Assembly (NCBI GenBank): GCA_964035795.1
Contig: OZ038321.1
Coordinates: forward strand, 27,753,387-27,817,386
From: Pterobdella sp. o SKG-2022
Taxonomy: Eukaryota > Annelida > Clitellata > Hirudinida > Piscicolidae
DNA length: 64,000 nucleotides
Reading direction: 5' to 3'
The notes beneath the pieces are model-generated. The model made no database searches and was not told the origin of the DNA. It saw only the letters and a program-made list of their open reading frames with translations. Within the stretch, counting starts at the first letter, position 1; every line of letters starts with the position of its first letter. The position numbers were made by a program, and so were the translations under genes. This document shows positions 39,815 to 53,500 of this stretch, one piece after another.

Positions 39815-39880
39815 CTTACATTATCAAGTATGATACACTTGATAATGTAGGATACTCTTACGAAAAGCTTCGTGTATTAA
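39815..39880 (+). repeat. Perfect-stem hairpin copy of the TTGATAATGT repeat
   Basis: TACATTATCAAGT and ACTTGATAATGTA form a 13-bp perfect stem around ATGATAC, extended by GTATC/GATAC with one wobble pair. It is followed by CTTACGAAAAGCTTCGTG. It is the most intact hairpin of the family. Confidence 0.75.
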
Positions 39881-42800
39881 GTTTCTCAATAAACCTTAGT
39901 GTTTGTTTCTATTATATATAATGTAATGATCACACCTTAATTATTCCTAACCTTTACTAAGGATTGGTCTTTGTCATTCAATGATCAATGTATCTAATGG
40001 ATTGGCAACAGTATTTATGTTAGCTCATTATTGGATTCGCAATTAATCATGTTCTCAAATGTTTTTGTTTGAAATATCACAGGAGCATGTACTGTCATTT
40101 ATTTCAGACTGGACTTGACATTAAATAGATCTGCTGTTATGTAAGTTATTGCTAATTCATTATATAGTGTCATTTGTTGAGTTTTTTTGAATTTAGTACA
40201 TTATTTTTAATTTAAACCATTGAATTTATGCCATTTTATAATTTTTGTTTTTTTACTAATGCAGTCTCGTTCTGAAATTATATTGAACATTCGAACTGAA
40301 GTTTTTAAAAACTCGAGTAAAAACTCTAAGCTCAAAACAACGAAGACGGAGAAACAATGACTATTTTCAAAAAAAAAGTTATATTGTGAGAAAAACAAAA
40401 ATTTTTGAAAAAATGAAACATAAAATTAATGATTTTAAAGGAATGAAAATTTGAAAATGGCCATAAACACTCTAGTGTAAAAATTCTTTTTATAATGGCT
40501 ATTTTTATGAAAATTTAAGATTATATTTCACTGAATAATTAGTAATTTTATGAAATAATACTCATTTATCAATTCGAATCCAAATTTCATCAAATTCAAA
40601 ATTCATTGGAAGCTTGAAATTTAGCAATTTACCACCCAAAAAATGTTTTTCGTTTTCATTGCTGGATAAAATTATAGTTATCGCTGTATACCACAACACG
40701 GTCAATTTATAATTTCATTAACACAAAGATAAAACGCAATGAATAATTCGAAACGAGAAACTTCAATTAAATGCTTCTCTTCAAGACTAACGATGCAATT
40801 GAACACCATTCCAATGAGCATTATGCATTTTGGCCACATATATCACGGTGCAAGGAACTCTGTGCTGGTTTGTGTCCTATTTTACTCTCACCAAAACCAT
40901 TCGGGACTTATTTACTTCAAAGTAATCACCGCGAGAATGCTTAAAACAAAGCTTAAATTAAAAAAAAAATATATTTTTTGAAACAAAATGGAGCTTAAAT
41001 TTTCGTTAAGTAGCAAAGAAGGTGGAAAGTATGAAAGTAAGATGGAGTTTTTTTCACTTGAATTGGAAGTTTTCTTTTAGAAATAATAATTTTGAAGTTT
41101 TACATAAACTTCCTATATAATTTCGATGGGGTAGTTGCACGTTTTGAAAAGTTTAATTTATGAAGTCAAAAAAAAAAAGTTTAAGAACTTTTCAAATTTA
41201 AAAGTAAATTTTTAAAAAATTTATAGAATTTATAATTTCCCATGAGTTTTTTTTCTAACAATAATTATATATTTAATAGTTTTGACAAAATTGTATAAAA
41301 ATTATTGATAAATGAATTAAATGTTAATTTAAAAATAAAATTGAGGCGTCCAAGCAGTTAATTAAATCAAAAGTTTTCTTATTTCAATGCTTTTTTCGCG
41401 CAATTTCCAATCAGTAAAATAGTGAATAATGGCATTTTCTGGAAGTTTTATCTATTTTTTTAATGAATTTATTTTTAATAAAAATTTTTTTTATAAGATT
41501 GAACAAAATTTTTGAAAGTTAACGTAAAAAACTGAAGTATAAAAGTAAATTGCTAGTTATGTATTACAATAAAATAAAACATTTTTCAATGAAAATAAAC
41601 AAAAAATACCAAATTTAAAATGAAAATTATTCCCCGAACTGAAACTATAACCATAAAAAGGATGTAATTGTTCAAACTAGATTTGAATAAGGATATAAAG
41701 ATTCTGTTAGGGCACTTTATTGAGAGGTAAAACAATAACAAGTAATAAAACAAATTTGAAACGATAAAAAAGATATCAAAAAAATTTTAAATTATGAACA
41801 ATAAAAGAAACTTATGGCTGTTTTTTGGTGGTGTAAAACACACAGTGATGAGAAAAAATATATTTTGGCAATAGTATTTGTCAACTTGGTGGCGATGCAA
41901 AAAACTTTGGAAAGCTTTGTTTGATTAAAAATATTGAAAAAAAGGTCTGCTCATTTGATTGATAGGGTTTGTGAACTAATATGCTAAAGATGAACCTAAA
42001 CCAAAAATTATATTTATTTTTGATGAAAAAATCATTATTAAATCAAAATTGCTCAGTTGCTAAAAATTTTTAAAATTTCCTACTACCAAATCACTAGAGA
42101 AAATTCACTTATAATTTAAGCCTCTTGTTGAGAAAAATAATTTTCGGTTTTTTGAGAGTGATTTTTTACATATATTTTCCAGGTTTCTGAATTGGAACAT
42201 ACATAAATTTTTATTTGATATAAAAAGTCATCTTCAAAATTTTGCATTAATTCCAAATTCTGATAACTAAAAAAGGCTTGAGAACTCAGCCAATAAAAAA
42301 AGTTTGTGAAACTTTCAAACTTTCCACTGTTGCAAGTTTTTAAAAAACTTCTATCGGTAGGTTTGAAGCATAAATACAAAGTTTATGGTTCGTGTCTCGA
42401 GGCACTGCAGATCAGTCATTATCTTGTAAGTACGTACCTCACTTCCGTTAATGAAATAGCCTCAAACCAAATATTTCAAACAAAAGCCAAAATTTCTTGC
42501 TATTTTATTTTTTATTTTTTTGCTTTTTGATTTAATTTATATTAATTTTGATTTAATAGTTTATATTGATTTTTAATTTATAGTTCGGTCTGGTGAAGGT
42601 TTCTAAACATAAATTTTCTTCATAGACTAAAATAGCCTAGCTCAAAAATAATCCTTACCAAATACTTTAATTAACTGAAAAGCACGAAGCTTTTCGCAAG
42701 CCTTTCATTGTTAAAGGATGTATACAAACTTGTGTAAAAAAAAATGTGTTTTATAATGATATTCTATCATATATGTCATGATTCCAATTTCACATTGTAG

Positions 42801-44344
42801 ATAATTATGAGTATTTAAAATACATTTATTTGAATAAATATATTACTTTTGGTAAATTAGATTTTACCATAGAACAAGTTAATACTTATTAACGCCTCTG
42901 GAGCAAACTTGTAAAACATGTGCTATAAAAATAATGATAATAATAAAACTAACTGTATAATAAAATAAAAATAAAATAAATTATAATAAAACTAACTGTA
43001 TAATAATTTTCTTTTTGAAACTTTTCATTTCGAGGTGTATAATACAACTTTTTAAACAAAAAATACATACGATGTCTCAAACTCATTAATATTCGTAAGT
43101 ATGATGCAGTTGGTTCAAACCCAAATTTTAAATAACTGTAAAGTGGGTTTTAGATGGAGAAAAAAGAGTTTTCAAAACATCAGATGTTCGTTTAAAAGTC
43201 AATTTTGTATGAGAATTTTAAATTATAAGAAATAAGAGAAACACGTTTATTAAAAAATGAAATGAAATTGTCAATAACTGAACTCTTGAATTATTTTGAG
43301 TTTTACTTATTTAAAGTTGTAGGTCACATTTTTGAAAATTAAAAAAAATTTTTGTTAAATTAAAATTATTTGAAAAATTATTTGTTAAAAATATCAGTTC
43401 TCAAACTCATCAATACATCTCTGTTATGCCGATTACTTTTTTATGTACAGAAGAAACAAATGTTTTCGTTTTATTAAAAATTCAATACTTTTAATATTAA
43501 GACGTTACCTGTCAATTTAAAAAATTATTAATTTAACATTGAAAAAAATAATATTAAAACCAAAAATTGGTTTTCGTGCAAATACGCTCAAAGATAGTTC
43601 TAGGTTAGACAAAATTACATAAAAATACTTTTTTTCTACAATGGGAAATCTCAACTTATTAAAATTATACTGTTAGTTACGCACTACTTCTCGCTATTGT
43701 AAACTATTGGAATCAGCCAATCAACTCAAATGGCTGCAAAAGTCGCAGAGTATGAAGTGGTATGATTTTTGTGTCTATCTACACTAATGATTTTATGAAA
43801 TCATAGACCAGTAAAATAAGAAATTCAATTGTGAGAACTGAATCTTTTATGTTATTTATGAAGTTTCAAACCGTTTGGATGTAAATGTCAATGAAGTTCA
43901 CTGGTTTTTATTTTGAATACAATGACGAATATGATTATGAATGTCCGAATTGTTTTTATAAATTTGAAAATTTCAATTTAAAAATAAGTCAAGCAATCAT
44001 AGTTGTTTTTCTATTTGTTAAAAAAAATACCGTTTTTAAAACCCAATTATTGCGAAACCGAGAACAAGCGCAGCATGACTTGAGTGGTTTTATCGATGTT
44101 TACCAATGTATCTGGACAGTTGTGCCTAATGGTGATATATTTTGTTGAAGATTTTACAAGAAAAAGATTTCACCGGAAAATAAAAATAAATTTCAAAAAT
44201 AAGCAAAAAAAGAAAAAAAATATAAAAAAAACTGATGAATTTTAAAAAATCATCAGAAAAGACAAAAAATCTCCACCAATCAATCTTCATCCAATAAAAA
44301 ACTATTGCAAAAAAATTTTAAATTATCAGCCCTGAACTACCAAC

Positions 44345-44525
44345 GGAGCCAACCCTCTTCCTCCTCTTCTTCTTCTTCTTCATCATCATCATCATCACCA
44401 TCCTCATCCTCATCACCAACCACCATTCTCATCATCATCATTGTTCTCATCATCTTCATCATCATTATCATCAACCATCATTCTGATTCTCATCATCATC
44501 ATAGTCTTCATCTTCTTCACCATCT
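44345..44525. repeat. TCA/TCC trinucleotide microsatellite at the transporter 3' end
   Basis: Runs of TCC, TCT, TCA and ATCATC. Its right part overlaps the last coding exon of the transporter, where on the minus strand GAT/GAA codons give an acidic tail. Left of 44471 it is 3' untranslated. Confidence 0.8.
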
Positions 44526-47500
44526 TCTAGCAGCATGGGACTTTCGACTGAATCAACAATGGGAGAGTCGGGTAGCAACATGCTTAAAAGGCCTCCAAAG
44601 GAGCTCATTAAGGCGAAGGACACGTACATGGCCAGAGGGTTCAGGTCGACCTGTGATGTTGGAAAAGATTTGTGGTTAAATCGAGTGAATCTGTATCACT
44701 AGTGACCCATAATACCTAGTGCGGAAAAATCGCTAGTGTGGGATAAATTAGCTAAATTTGAATTATTAACTGGAAATAATGAATACAAATAAAAAAAAAT
44801 GCATAAAAATAAAATAAAAAAAAAAAGAATGAAAACAAAATAAATAACAAAAAAAAGTAATAAAAATAAAATAAAAATGGGATACCACAAGTTGAATTTG
44901 AAACAATATATTGGAATATAATAATTCCATATAAATTTCCTTTATATTGGAATGTAGATTATGTCTCGGGGAGTTTGAGCCAGTGGTTACAAACAGACAG
45001 AGTAAAAGTTTCAAGCCATTAAATGACAAGGATTGAAATGAATGGTTATGGTTATATTTAAACATATGCTATACTACTAATATATGATTGTATTACTAAG
45101 TGATGACTAATGGGTAACTACACTGTTTTTAAAAAAAAATCAACTATTAAGAATATTTTAATATATTTAATGCAAAATAAGCTCTTATTTTCGATGAGTT
45201 TAGACACGTTGATATTATTGTTAAAAAAGATTGTAAAAAACAGACGATGTTTCTGAAGGAATACTAATATATGACCACACTACTAAACTGCTTATTTTTT
45301 ATATATATACCAGTAATATTGTAAACACCAATAAATTAAGTGTCATTAATTCACATAAATAAATTTAAAAAAATTATGCGCATCAGAAATGTGTTTAAAA
45401 GTGAATTGAAATCATGCTGACGTAGGCAAGGCAAAAAGAAGCCAGTATGGTTCCGATCCGGCCAAACGTTGTGCAAAATATTGATGCTGTTCCTCTGTGT
45501 TGGGATGTTTATGTTTTTGGTTTTAAGTGGGGTTATTTATGTTATATTTTTAATCAGTGAAGCGCTACACCAACAATGTTTTTGCAAATTTATATTGCTT
45601 AAAAAAGTGGAATCTGATTGTTTGAAACTGTCTCTAATTTTTATAGGATTTACTTGGTTAATAATAATGATAAATAATTTTTGTCGGAGTTTTGTGTATT
45701 ATTAGTTTCAAAGTTTATTGATTTTAAATGTTAGAGTCAGCCCACATAGCTCAGCTGGTAGAGCGTTAGACTAGTTATCTAAAGTAACCGGGTTTAATTC
45801 CGCGCAAAACCCCAATATAGAGCGACTGAAAGTCGATCTAAAGATTAAAAAAAAAGGTTATAGAAGTTTTCAACTTTTTTGAACTTTGAACTTCATTTGG
45901 ACATTTAGAACCACCCAAGTTTTGATTTCCTTTCACTTTTGAACTTCATTAAAATTTTTGAAACTTATTTGAACTTTCAATTTCATTCCAATTTCAAACT
46001 TTATTTTATTTCTGAAAAATTTTCAAAATATCAACTCAGTTAAAGATTGAATTTCAGACTCGATTCAAGCTCATGAAAACTCTGAATGGATATGTGATGA
46101 ATTAGACTTAAATAAAGCTTTGTGAACTCATAAAAGTTCCAAGCTGTGCTTTTTATCAATTGAGAATTTGCTTTAAAAGTCTTCATATATTAACTAAAGT
46201 AGTTTTTTCTTCAATCTTGGAAGCACGTTTTTAGACTTGTATTAAAAACGTCGAAAACTAAGAAAGAGGAATTTATTTTATTAATATAGAAATAAATTCC
46301 AAAAAAATTCCAACAGGTTTATTTTTTAAAAAAATTTTAAAATTTTATCAACTCAGTTCAGTTAATAATAAACTCTAAATATCAAAAGTCATTTTTTTCT
46401 TAAAGTTGAACTTTTTCATTAAAAAAGTTAAAAAATAATTTGTATAAAAAATGTTGAAACATTGAGCTTTGAAATAACATCTAATGTTTTTTAAACTGAA
46501 ACTTCCATTGATATGTACAGCATTTACATGTGAAGTTTCAGCATATCTATTATTAATGAGGGCATACATCAAAAGTCCCATTTAAATGTTCAAGAAAACT
46601 TTTCAAATTTAAATTATTAATTTTCAACTGTTTTGAAATCTATTATCCTGAAACTTTAACCTGGGATGAAACTATTTTTTATTAACAAAAAGTACAATTA
46701 ATGAAAAACTAAAATAATTCCTTAAAAAACAAAAACAAGTTCTCCCAAATAATCTAAATCCATGATAAAAAAAATTTTGCTTCATGAAATGAAAAACCAA
46801 TAATCTCACCTCAAATAAGATGGAAAAACTTCTTCGAGGTAGATGGATGTGGAGCAAAAGGCTGCCCCAATAAAGAACTCGAAGATGATGCTGTTAAACA
46901 AGACAAAATGACTCCGAAATCCTTCTGAAGAATTAAATATTTCGTTCAAAACAAATAACTTTTGCACGTTTTCTTTGATTTAAAAATCATTTCAAAGCTT
47001 TCAACAAAAACTCCTACTCATTATGAATGTAATAAATTTTGGGTTTTTTGAATTTTAAAGCTAATAATTTTATAAATATGTGAAAAATCTTTTTTTAATA
47101 AAAGAATTATTTTTTAATTTGTTGAAATTATAATAAATTACACAAAAATCACTTGTATTTTATTAAACTCAACTGAAATTTTTGATTTAAGCCTTATGAT
47201 GATTTAATAGAGAATATTGTCTTATGTGAAAAAAAGTATATTCATTTTGAGGCGATGCATGTAATTTGAAGATCGCAATAATAAAAACTTCAATATTTAG
47301 TTTAAAGTTTTTTATGTATACTTATTTAAAAATTTTTTCAATAATTATCAATTTTATTGTATTTATTATCATCAATTGATTAAACTTATTGAAGGTTGTA
47401 GATATATTTAAATACATGTTTAAAAAATTCTTCAATTTGAAGTTTCTTGGAAACAATAATGTCGATAATAATACTAATCATTATATATCATTTTTATTTT

Positions 47501-50500
47501 TTGTTGGTTAGTTAAATAAGCCTTAATACGATATACAATCAAAAATCTCATTTTATGCCACAAGCTCTTTGCAGTTTTTGTCACCCTATTGTTCACTTTT
47601 GGACATTAATTTAAAAAGCTTCTTTTGAACACAAAATATCATCTACTTTTTTTAAACTTTCGCTAACAAAGAGTGGCGTCTTGTGATACATACCTATTAC
47701 GCTACCTAAACCCCAATTAGGGACTGTTGCTCGAAATAAAATTTAATAATAATGATAGAAACCTTCGAGAGAAATAGAAGTGGCACACGCCAGCATTGGG
47801 ATGGTGGAAAAAAGAAGGGCTATGTTTGTAGGGGTCTTATAACCAAACCTTTGTGGGGAGTTAGCATATTAAAGTTTCATCTATTTATACGCAGTTTTAT
47901 CAGTTTTTGAGCATAGTTTATTTGTTTTTTTTTATTTAGAATAAGTTCATTTTGTGTTAAATAAAGTTTATTATGGATTTAAAATTGAGCTGTAAATATT
48001 CAAATAAATGGTTTTTTACGGAGTTTAAACCTGGCTTTTAGTTTAGTGAATAATTAATTTCAAATATTACAAATGATAACACTTTAGACCCACCCAAATA
48101 CCATTAAATATAATTTTAGATGTTTGTTTCATTCCTCGTTACATTTAAATAAGTTGCTGTAAACCCGTTATAAGAGTTAAACGTGGGTTTATTATTTTTC
48201 GCTTATTCTTCATTCTTCAACATTGAAACACTTTGATATCAACTAGGAGATAACAAATGTTGTACTCACAGGTTTATTGAACAGCATAGCTTTCTTAAGC
48301 TTTACCAATTACAAAATACTTGATTAAGTACATATAATCTTTTTTTGTATACTAGGTGAAATAAAAATGTTCGTATTAAAAAAATATATTTTGTAGGTTC
48401 AATGTTAAAAATGAAAAAGTTTTCAACAATTTATATACAATATTATTATCACCATATTTTGGAAAATTTTTTCATGCTTGTATTAACGTTTTTATCGAAA
48501 CGTCGAATGGAAGTTTTATTTGACTTTGAACTCTTAAAAAAATAAAAAAAAAAACTTCATTTCATGTCTTGGACAAATCTTTTCATAGGTTTGCTTTTAT
48601 AAATATAATCCAAAACATGAAATCGTTACATATTTTTACAAACTAATTTAAAGTTGATGAAAATTTCATAATTTTTCTGACAAATTTATTTCCTCAAATG
48701 AAAATTCTTGCAAAATATCTGAGTTTCTGTAATATTGGCGTTTTTAAAAGTCTTTGGAAATTGAAATTGAACGGTAAATGATTTGTCAAGAAATTTGCTT
48801 TGAAAACCTATGACAGCACCTTGCAAAACCTAGTAATAAATGGAGCCTCAGAAGTTATTTTTTCAATGTTTGTGGTATTTTTATCTGTTGTATTCAAATA
48901 GCAACCATTTTTTTCTCATATGATTTGAATAATATACATATGTGAAATTGTATTAAACTTTCAGATCAATTGATGAACTTTTGAGGCTGTTTGGTTTGGA
49001 GCAAGACTGATATTATTAATTTAACTAAAAGACGTGATTTGCATAGTTTAATTCAACACCAATCTTTATGACACCACCGAGACCAAATTCTACTAGAATA
49101 AAACCTAAATAAATCTTCTTTTTTCTTTTTTCTCTTGTAGATTCTAGTGATAGAAATAAATGACTATACTAAAAACCAGCTCAAAAAGGTTCATTTTGAA
49201 AGTAAAAAACGCCAAAAATAGCTTATTGGAATGTCTCATGCAAAAAAAGAATGGCTCAAGAATGATGATGTTGGGGATGATTTTCCATTATTTATGGATG
49301 TGAGACGTTGTGAATGATTCTTCATTATTTATGGATGTGAGACGTTGTGAAAGATTTTCCATTATACATGAATGTGTACCGAAAATGAACCTGCCCGAGA
49401 GTCTTTCTGTAAGGTGAGACCCCGTGAGAGCTATATAAAGTTCTGTTGAACTCTTATTTTAGTTGTAAGGAATTTAGTTTTTTGGTTGATATTTTCTTGT
49501 AGTTATTAGCGTCTTTTAGTTTTTACTTGGATCACTGGTTGTTTCGATGGTTATTGTTGTTCCAATTTATTAATGAAAGTAATTTGAAATTCATACGCAA
49601 AAATATACTTGACGTGAAAAAAGCTAAAAAAATTGATATTATTACCACAAAAACAAAATATGTGACGAGATTAAATGCAACCAAGGAAAGAGTGGAAGGC
49701 CCAGGCTTAAATAAAGGCATCATTTAAATTTCTCAACGATACGATGTGATCAAATCTTTTCACTTATTAGTTAATTTGTGAACTAAAAAATAAAAAGTTG
49801 TGTTGTGGCAAGTAGAGATCCCGAAAATGTTCACAAGAAGTCAAAAATTAAAAACTTCGAAATTAGCTAGTTGATTTTATTATAAGAAAAGTAGGCCAAG
49901 AATGGAAAAAATAAACTTGTATACAATAAAATTCGCAAAAATTACAAAAATGACTGTTAAAATCGTTCAACAGACTCTAATTTTATATGATCAATAATTT
50001 CCCATACATAATAGATAAGACATGAACAAACTTTTTAACGATGACTCTGGTACAGAGACAAGCTGGAAAGTTAACGAAGGCAGTCGAAAAGAAACTCAAA
50101 TAATGGTTGGGGCTGGGAGAGCTTGTCATCAAAATACCAAAAAATCCCAAGTTGCAAATTCTGGTGTTTGAGTGAATGGTTGAGATTAGAGGAACATACG
50201 AAAGATTTTAATAAACAAAAGGGGTACAAATTTTTCACTTGATAATGTGTATTTTATTCAATAATGTAATGTAATGCGGTATTTATAATGCCCTTTTCCT
50301 TATATATCAAAGCATTTGATACAACTTTAATTTAGCGAAAACACATTGTGGAACAAATGCTAATTGTCAGCCCACACGCATCGAGCCCGGTAACTTTAGA
50401 TAATTATTCTATTACTCAACCTCTGAGCTATACGGGCCTACAACTGTTTTATCGAACGATTATGTTGTACGGTCTAAATGCCTTATCAAATCTTGTTATG

Positions 50501-53500
50501 TATGAAGTCATAACTCTTCTGATTCTAGAAAATTTTTCAATTAAAGAAACTTTACAAAAACAAGCTAAATGATTTGAGGAATAAAAACCTTTGAATTTGA
50601 TAGTAATATTTATTCTAGAATGTATGTGTGGTATTGATTCATGATGACGTATAATAGCCTGAATCAAATAGTATGGTCAACAAACACAAAGTATTTATTT
50701 AAAAAAGACACGAAGCTTTTAGTAAGACTAGCTTAAATTTTTTTTTTTAACACAATTCTTTTATTGATATAAACAACTACATGCAACTCAAAAAGTTGAA
50801 GTGAAATAAATAACAAAACTAATTAAAACAACTTATAAGAATAAAAAAAAATGGCTTAAAAAGAAAAATCAAATAAATGAAACATCACTTGCACCACAAC
50901 TTTGCTATATTAATGCCATTTTTTTCTGCTTTCTGCGTTTTGTTTTTGTTGTAAACATTATCAAGTGATACTACATTGTGTTTGTTGGCCTTGAAATTAT
51001 TCAATTTTTTTTAAATTAATCAAAATTCCTTCTAATTGATCAATAAAATTTTTTTTTTATGGAAAAGGTTAAACAATTAAAATAGTTTGCTACTTATAGA
51101 AATATTAAGATCAAATATCTTGTATAAATTGTTAGGAAATGCTTACAAGAGGATGAATCCAAAAATGAGTAGTTGGGAAGCGCAGTAGTGAGTTAAAACG
51201 CTCGTCAAAAAGTGCCATGTTTCATTGGACTTGCCATTAATTAACTTGCAAAACTCTCCTCTGTTAAAGTCGTTTTGTATCACACTTTGTCTACTATTCC
51301 TCTTCGAGCTGACCGACACAATAGATTTATTACGTTTTTTTGATGTATTCTCTAGTGCTATTTGCGGAAAGTTTTTTTGACCGTCAAATTCATCTTTTAG
51401 AAAAATAGGGACGTCTAGATTGATGTTATTAAACTTTGCTATATAGATGGCATTTTTTTCTGCTTTCTGCGTTTTGTTTTTGTTGTAAAGCCATGTGACA
51501 CTTTCGTCTAACCACCATCTTGAGAAAAAATTCACACATAAAACTTCTGTGCTTTAAAATTAATTTTGAAAAGCTAGAAACCATAATTACATATGAAAGG
51601 GTAGGGAAATTAGTATATAAAAATCCATAGCAATCTGAAGATGCACCCAATCAATTAGCAGGTAAGAAAGGCCAATGCATATGCAGATGCCAGGACTCCA
51701 TAATACCATCTGTAGCAGATCATAAAAAGACCTGCTTTTCGAGCTGAAACTTTCTTTTAAATACTTTTGTGTAGCGTACAAAGTTGCCTGAAAAATTATT
51801 GTGAAAATTTTGATTTAAAAACTATAACGCAATGATTTTATGCTTCTGGGATAGGAAATTAAATTACTCACCCCTACAAAATAGCCCGATAAAACCCGAA
51901 AAAATAGAAACAGTTTGAACGAATTTAATAAAATGGTAAGTAATCCACAAGCAGACAAACACATGCAAGATATGATATAAACCCTTCTGGGACCAAACCA
52001 CTCCACTGGTTTCATCAAGGTGAAACCTCCGAAAAACAATCCCAGAGTGAATAGAAGTTGACTGAGAGATGGAAAGTATTTGTGTGAGCAGACCAAATTC
52101 CACTGCCGAGTTTTTATTACTTTATTATTAGTTGTAAGGAAAGCATTTTAAACTTAAAAAAAAGCAGGTTCATGATTTAGTACAAAATTTTTGGAAATAC
52201 AACTGATTCAAAAATTAAATTCTTTGTTTTGATTATGAGCAACAAAATTAAATACAAGTTTACTTCGAATAAAAAAAATGGTTGATACTTTAGTAGTGAA
52301 GGTAGGACCGCTTTGACTATAATCGAATTCCCAGCCATCAATACATGGAGAAACCTCGTTAGTTGACCTATTAGTATAAATGTAACATTGCAAGTATTTG
52401 CCGTTGTCATCAGTTGGGATGTATTCTGAAACTCGACTGCCCAGAGGAACTTTGCAATGATGTGTAGGGGTGAAGCCTAAATTGGGATTAATTGAAGGTT
52501 ATGTTGTAATAAGTAAAAATGTCTATTTTAAATAATTAGCATGCTTTTTTAATACCTGTAACATTATCATGTGCGTGACACTTGCTCAAAGTACGTGATA
52601 CTTTTAAATTCGTAATGAAAAGCATCAAAAGATTTCAAATGGACTGTTTTTGTATTCATTAGTTCAAAAAGGTATGGACTGTTTGAAGAGTACCTTTGAT
52701 TTGTTGACTTGTAACATTCTATTGGGAATTTAATTGGAACTGTGTTTTTTGATTATTACTTTAGGTTTTAAAAACTAAAATTTGAAGTATATGAATAACC
52801 GTGGAAAATTATTTAATTTAACTTTTAAAAAGATAAAAACCTTTACTGATTGAATTTTTAAATATTGCACTTTTGAGCTGGAGCAGGGTTGAGAAGTTTG
52901 GCAATTATATTTTATTAATCTAAGGTAAAGACCACATGGCGCCTTTGATAACAAGTTTAGATAGTTTATCTTAGCCCAACTTGTGAAATCTTCAAACCAA
53001 TTATGAGAGATTCAAATATAAAGGAACTTGGAAAAATAGTTAGTTTTTAAAGCTGAATCGAAATAACAAAAATTAATTAACACTAGAAGTCATTTTTGAA
53101 AATGTCTCAAGCTTTTTGTTAACAGTGTAATTTCGTAAGCTGATGTCATCAGTTTTGCAACGAAAAGATCTGCGCCGATTATCATGGAAAAGTTTCAAAA
53201 TGGCTTAACTATTATCTTGTCATTTTCAACAAAATCTTTTATTTATATAATATTACCAAAAGATTTCAGAAAAAGATGGCAGAAGATGGTTAAATTCAAT
53301 TATATAACTTGAAATAAAGTAGAATAATCAATTTTAACCTTGTTTATTCGCTTGGATTTTGTAGTTTTGGAAATTTATATATACTCTTTTGAATTATCTA
53401 ATGACGTTTTTGTGTACGTCAGAAACTCAGCTTTGTTAAAGAAAATATATATAAATCCTTTGAGATCACACGTTCAAAGCAGGAATGAATTTAAAGATTT

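Larger units (their letters stand above)
36021..44470. other. Intergenic, no supported gene
   Basis: About 8.4 kb downstream of the transporter gene. A 76-codon frame at 36873-37103 begins with a less AT-biased, polar stretch (SLYSSEDEFYMYD) but has no recognised domain. The 87-codon frame at 43885-44148 carries an ECPNC pair and nothing else. Both stay unassigned. Repeats here are listed separately. Confidence 0.5.

Noticed and set aside
42340..42440. A less AT-rich stretch followed by a good GTAAGTAC donor
   Set aside because: No upstream acceptor and reading frame combination gives a recognisable product, and it cannot be joined to a neighbour.
43885..44148. 87-codon frame with an ECPNC cysteine pair
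   Set aside because: A single CxxC is not enough to support a zinc finger or any gene; the second half is AT-rich chance sequence.
44228..44255. CTGATGA...TCATCAGAAAA, reminiscent of a hammerhead ribozyme core
   Set aside because: It is a simple palindrome; no third stem or cleavage triplet in the right place was found.
47680..47720. A small exon reading PNWGLGSVIG between AACAG and GTATGT in the transporter
   Set aside because: The exons at 47848-47763 and 46924-46810 join in phase without it, and including it breaks the phase of the next exon.
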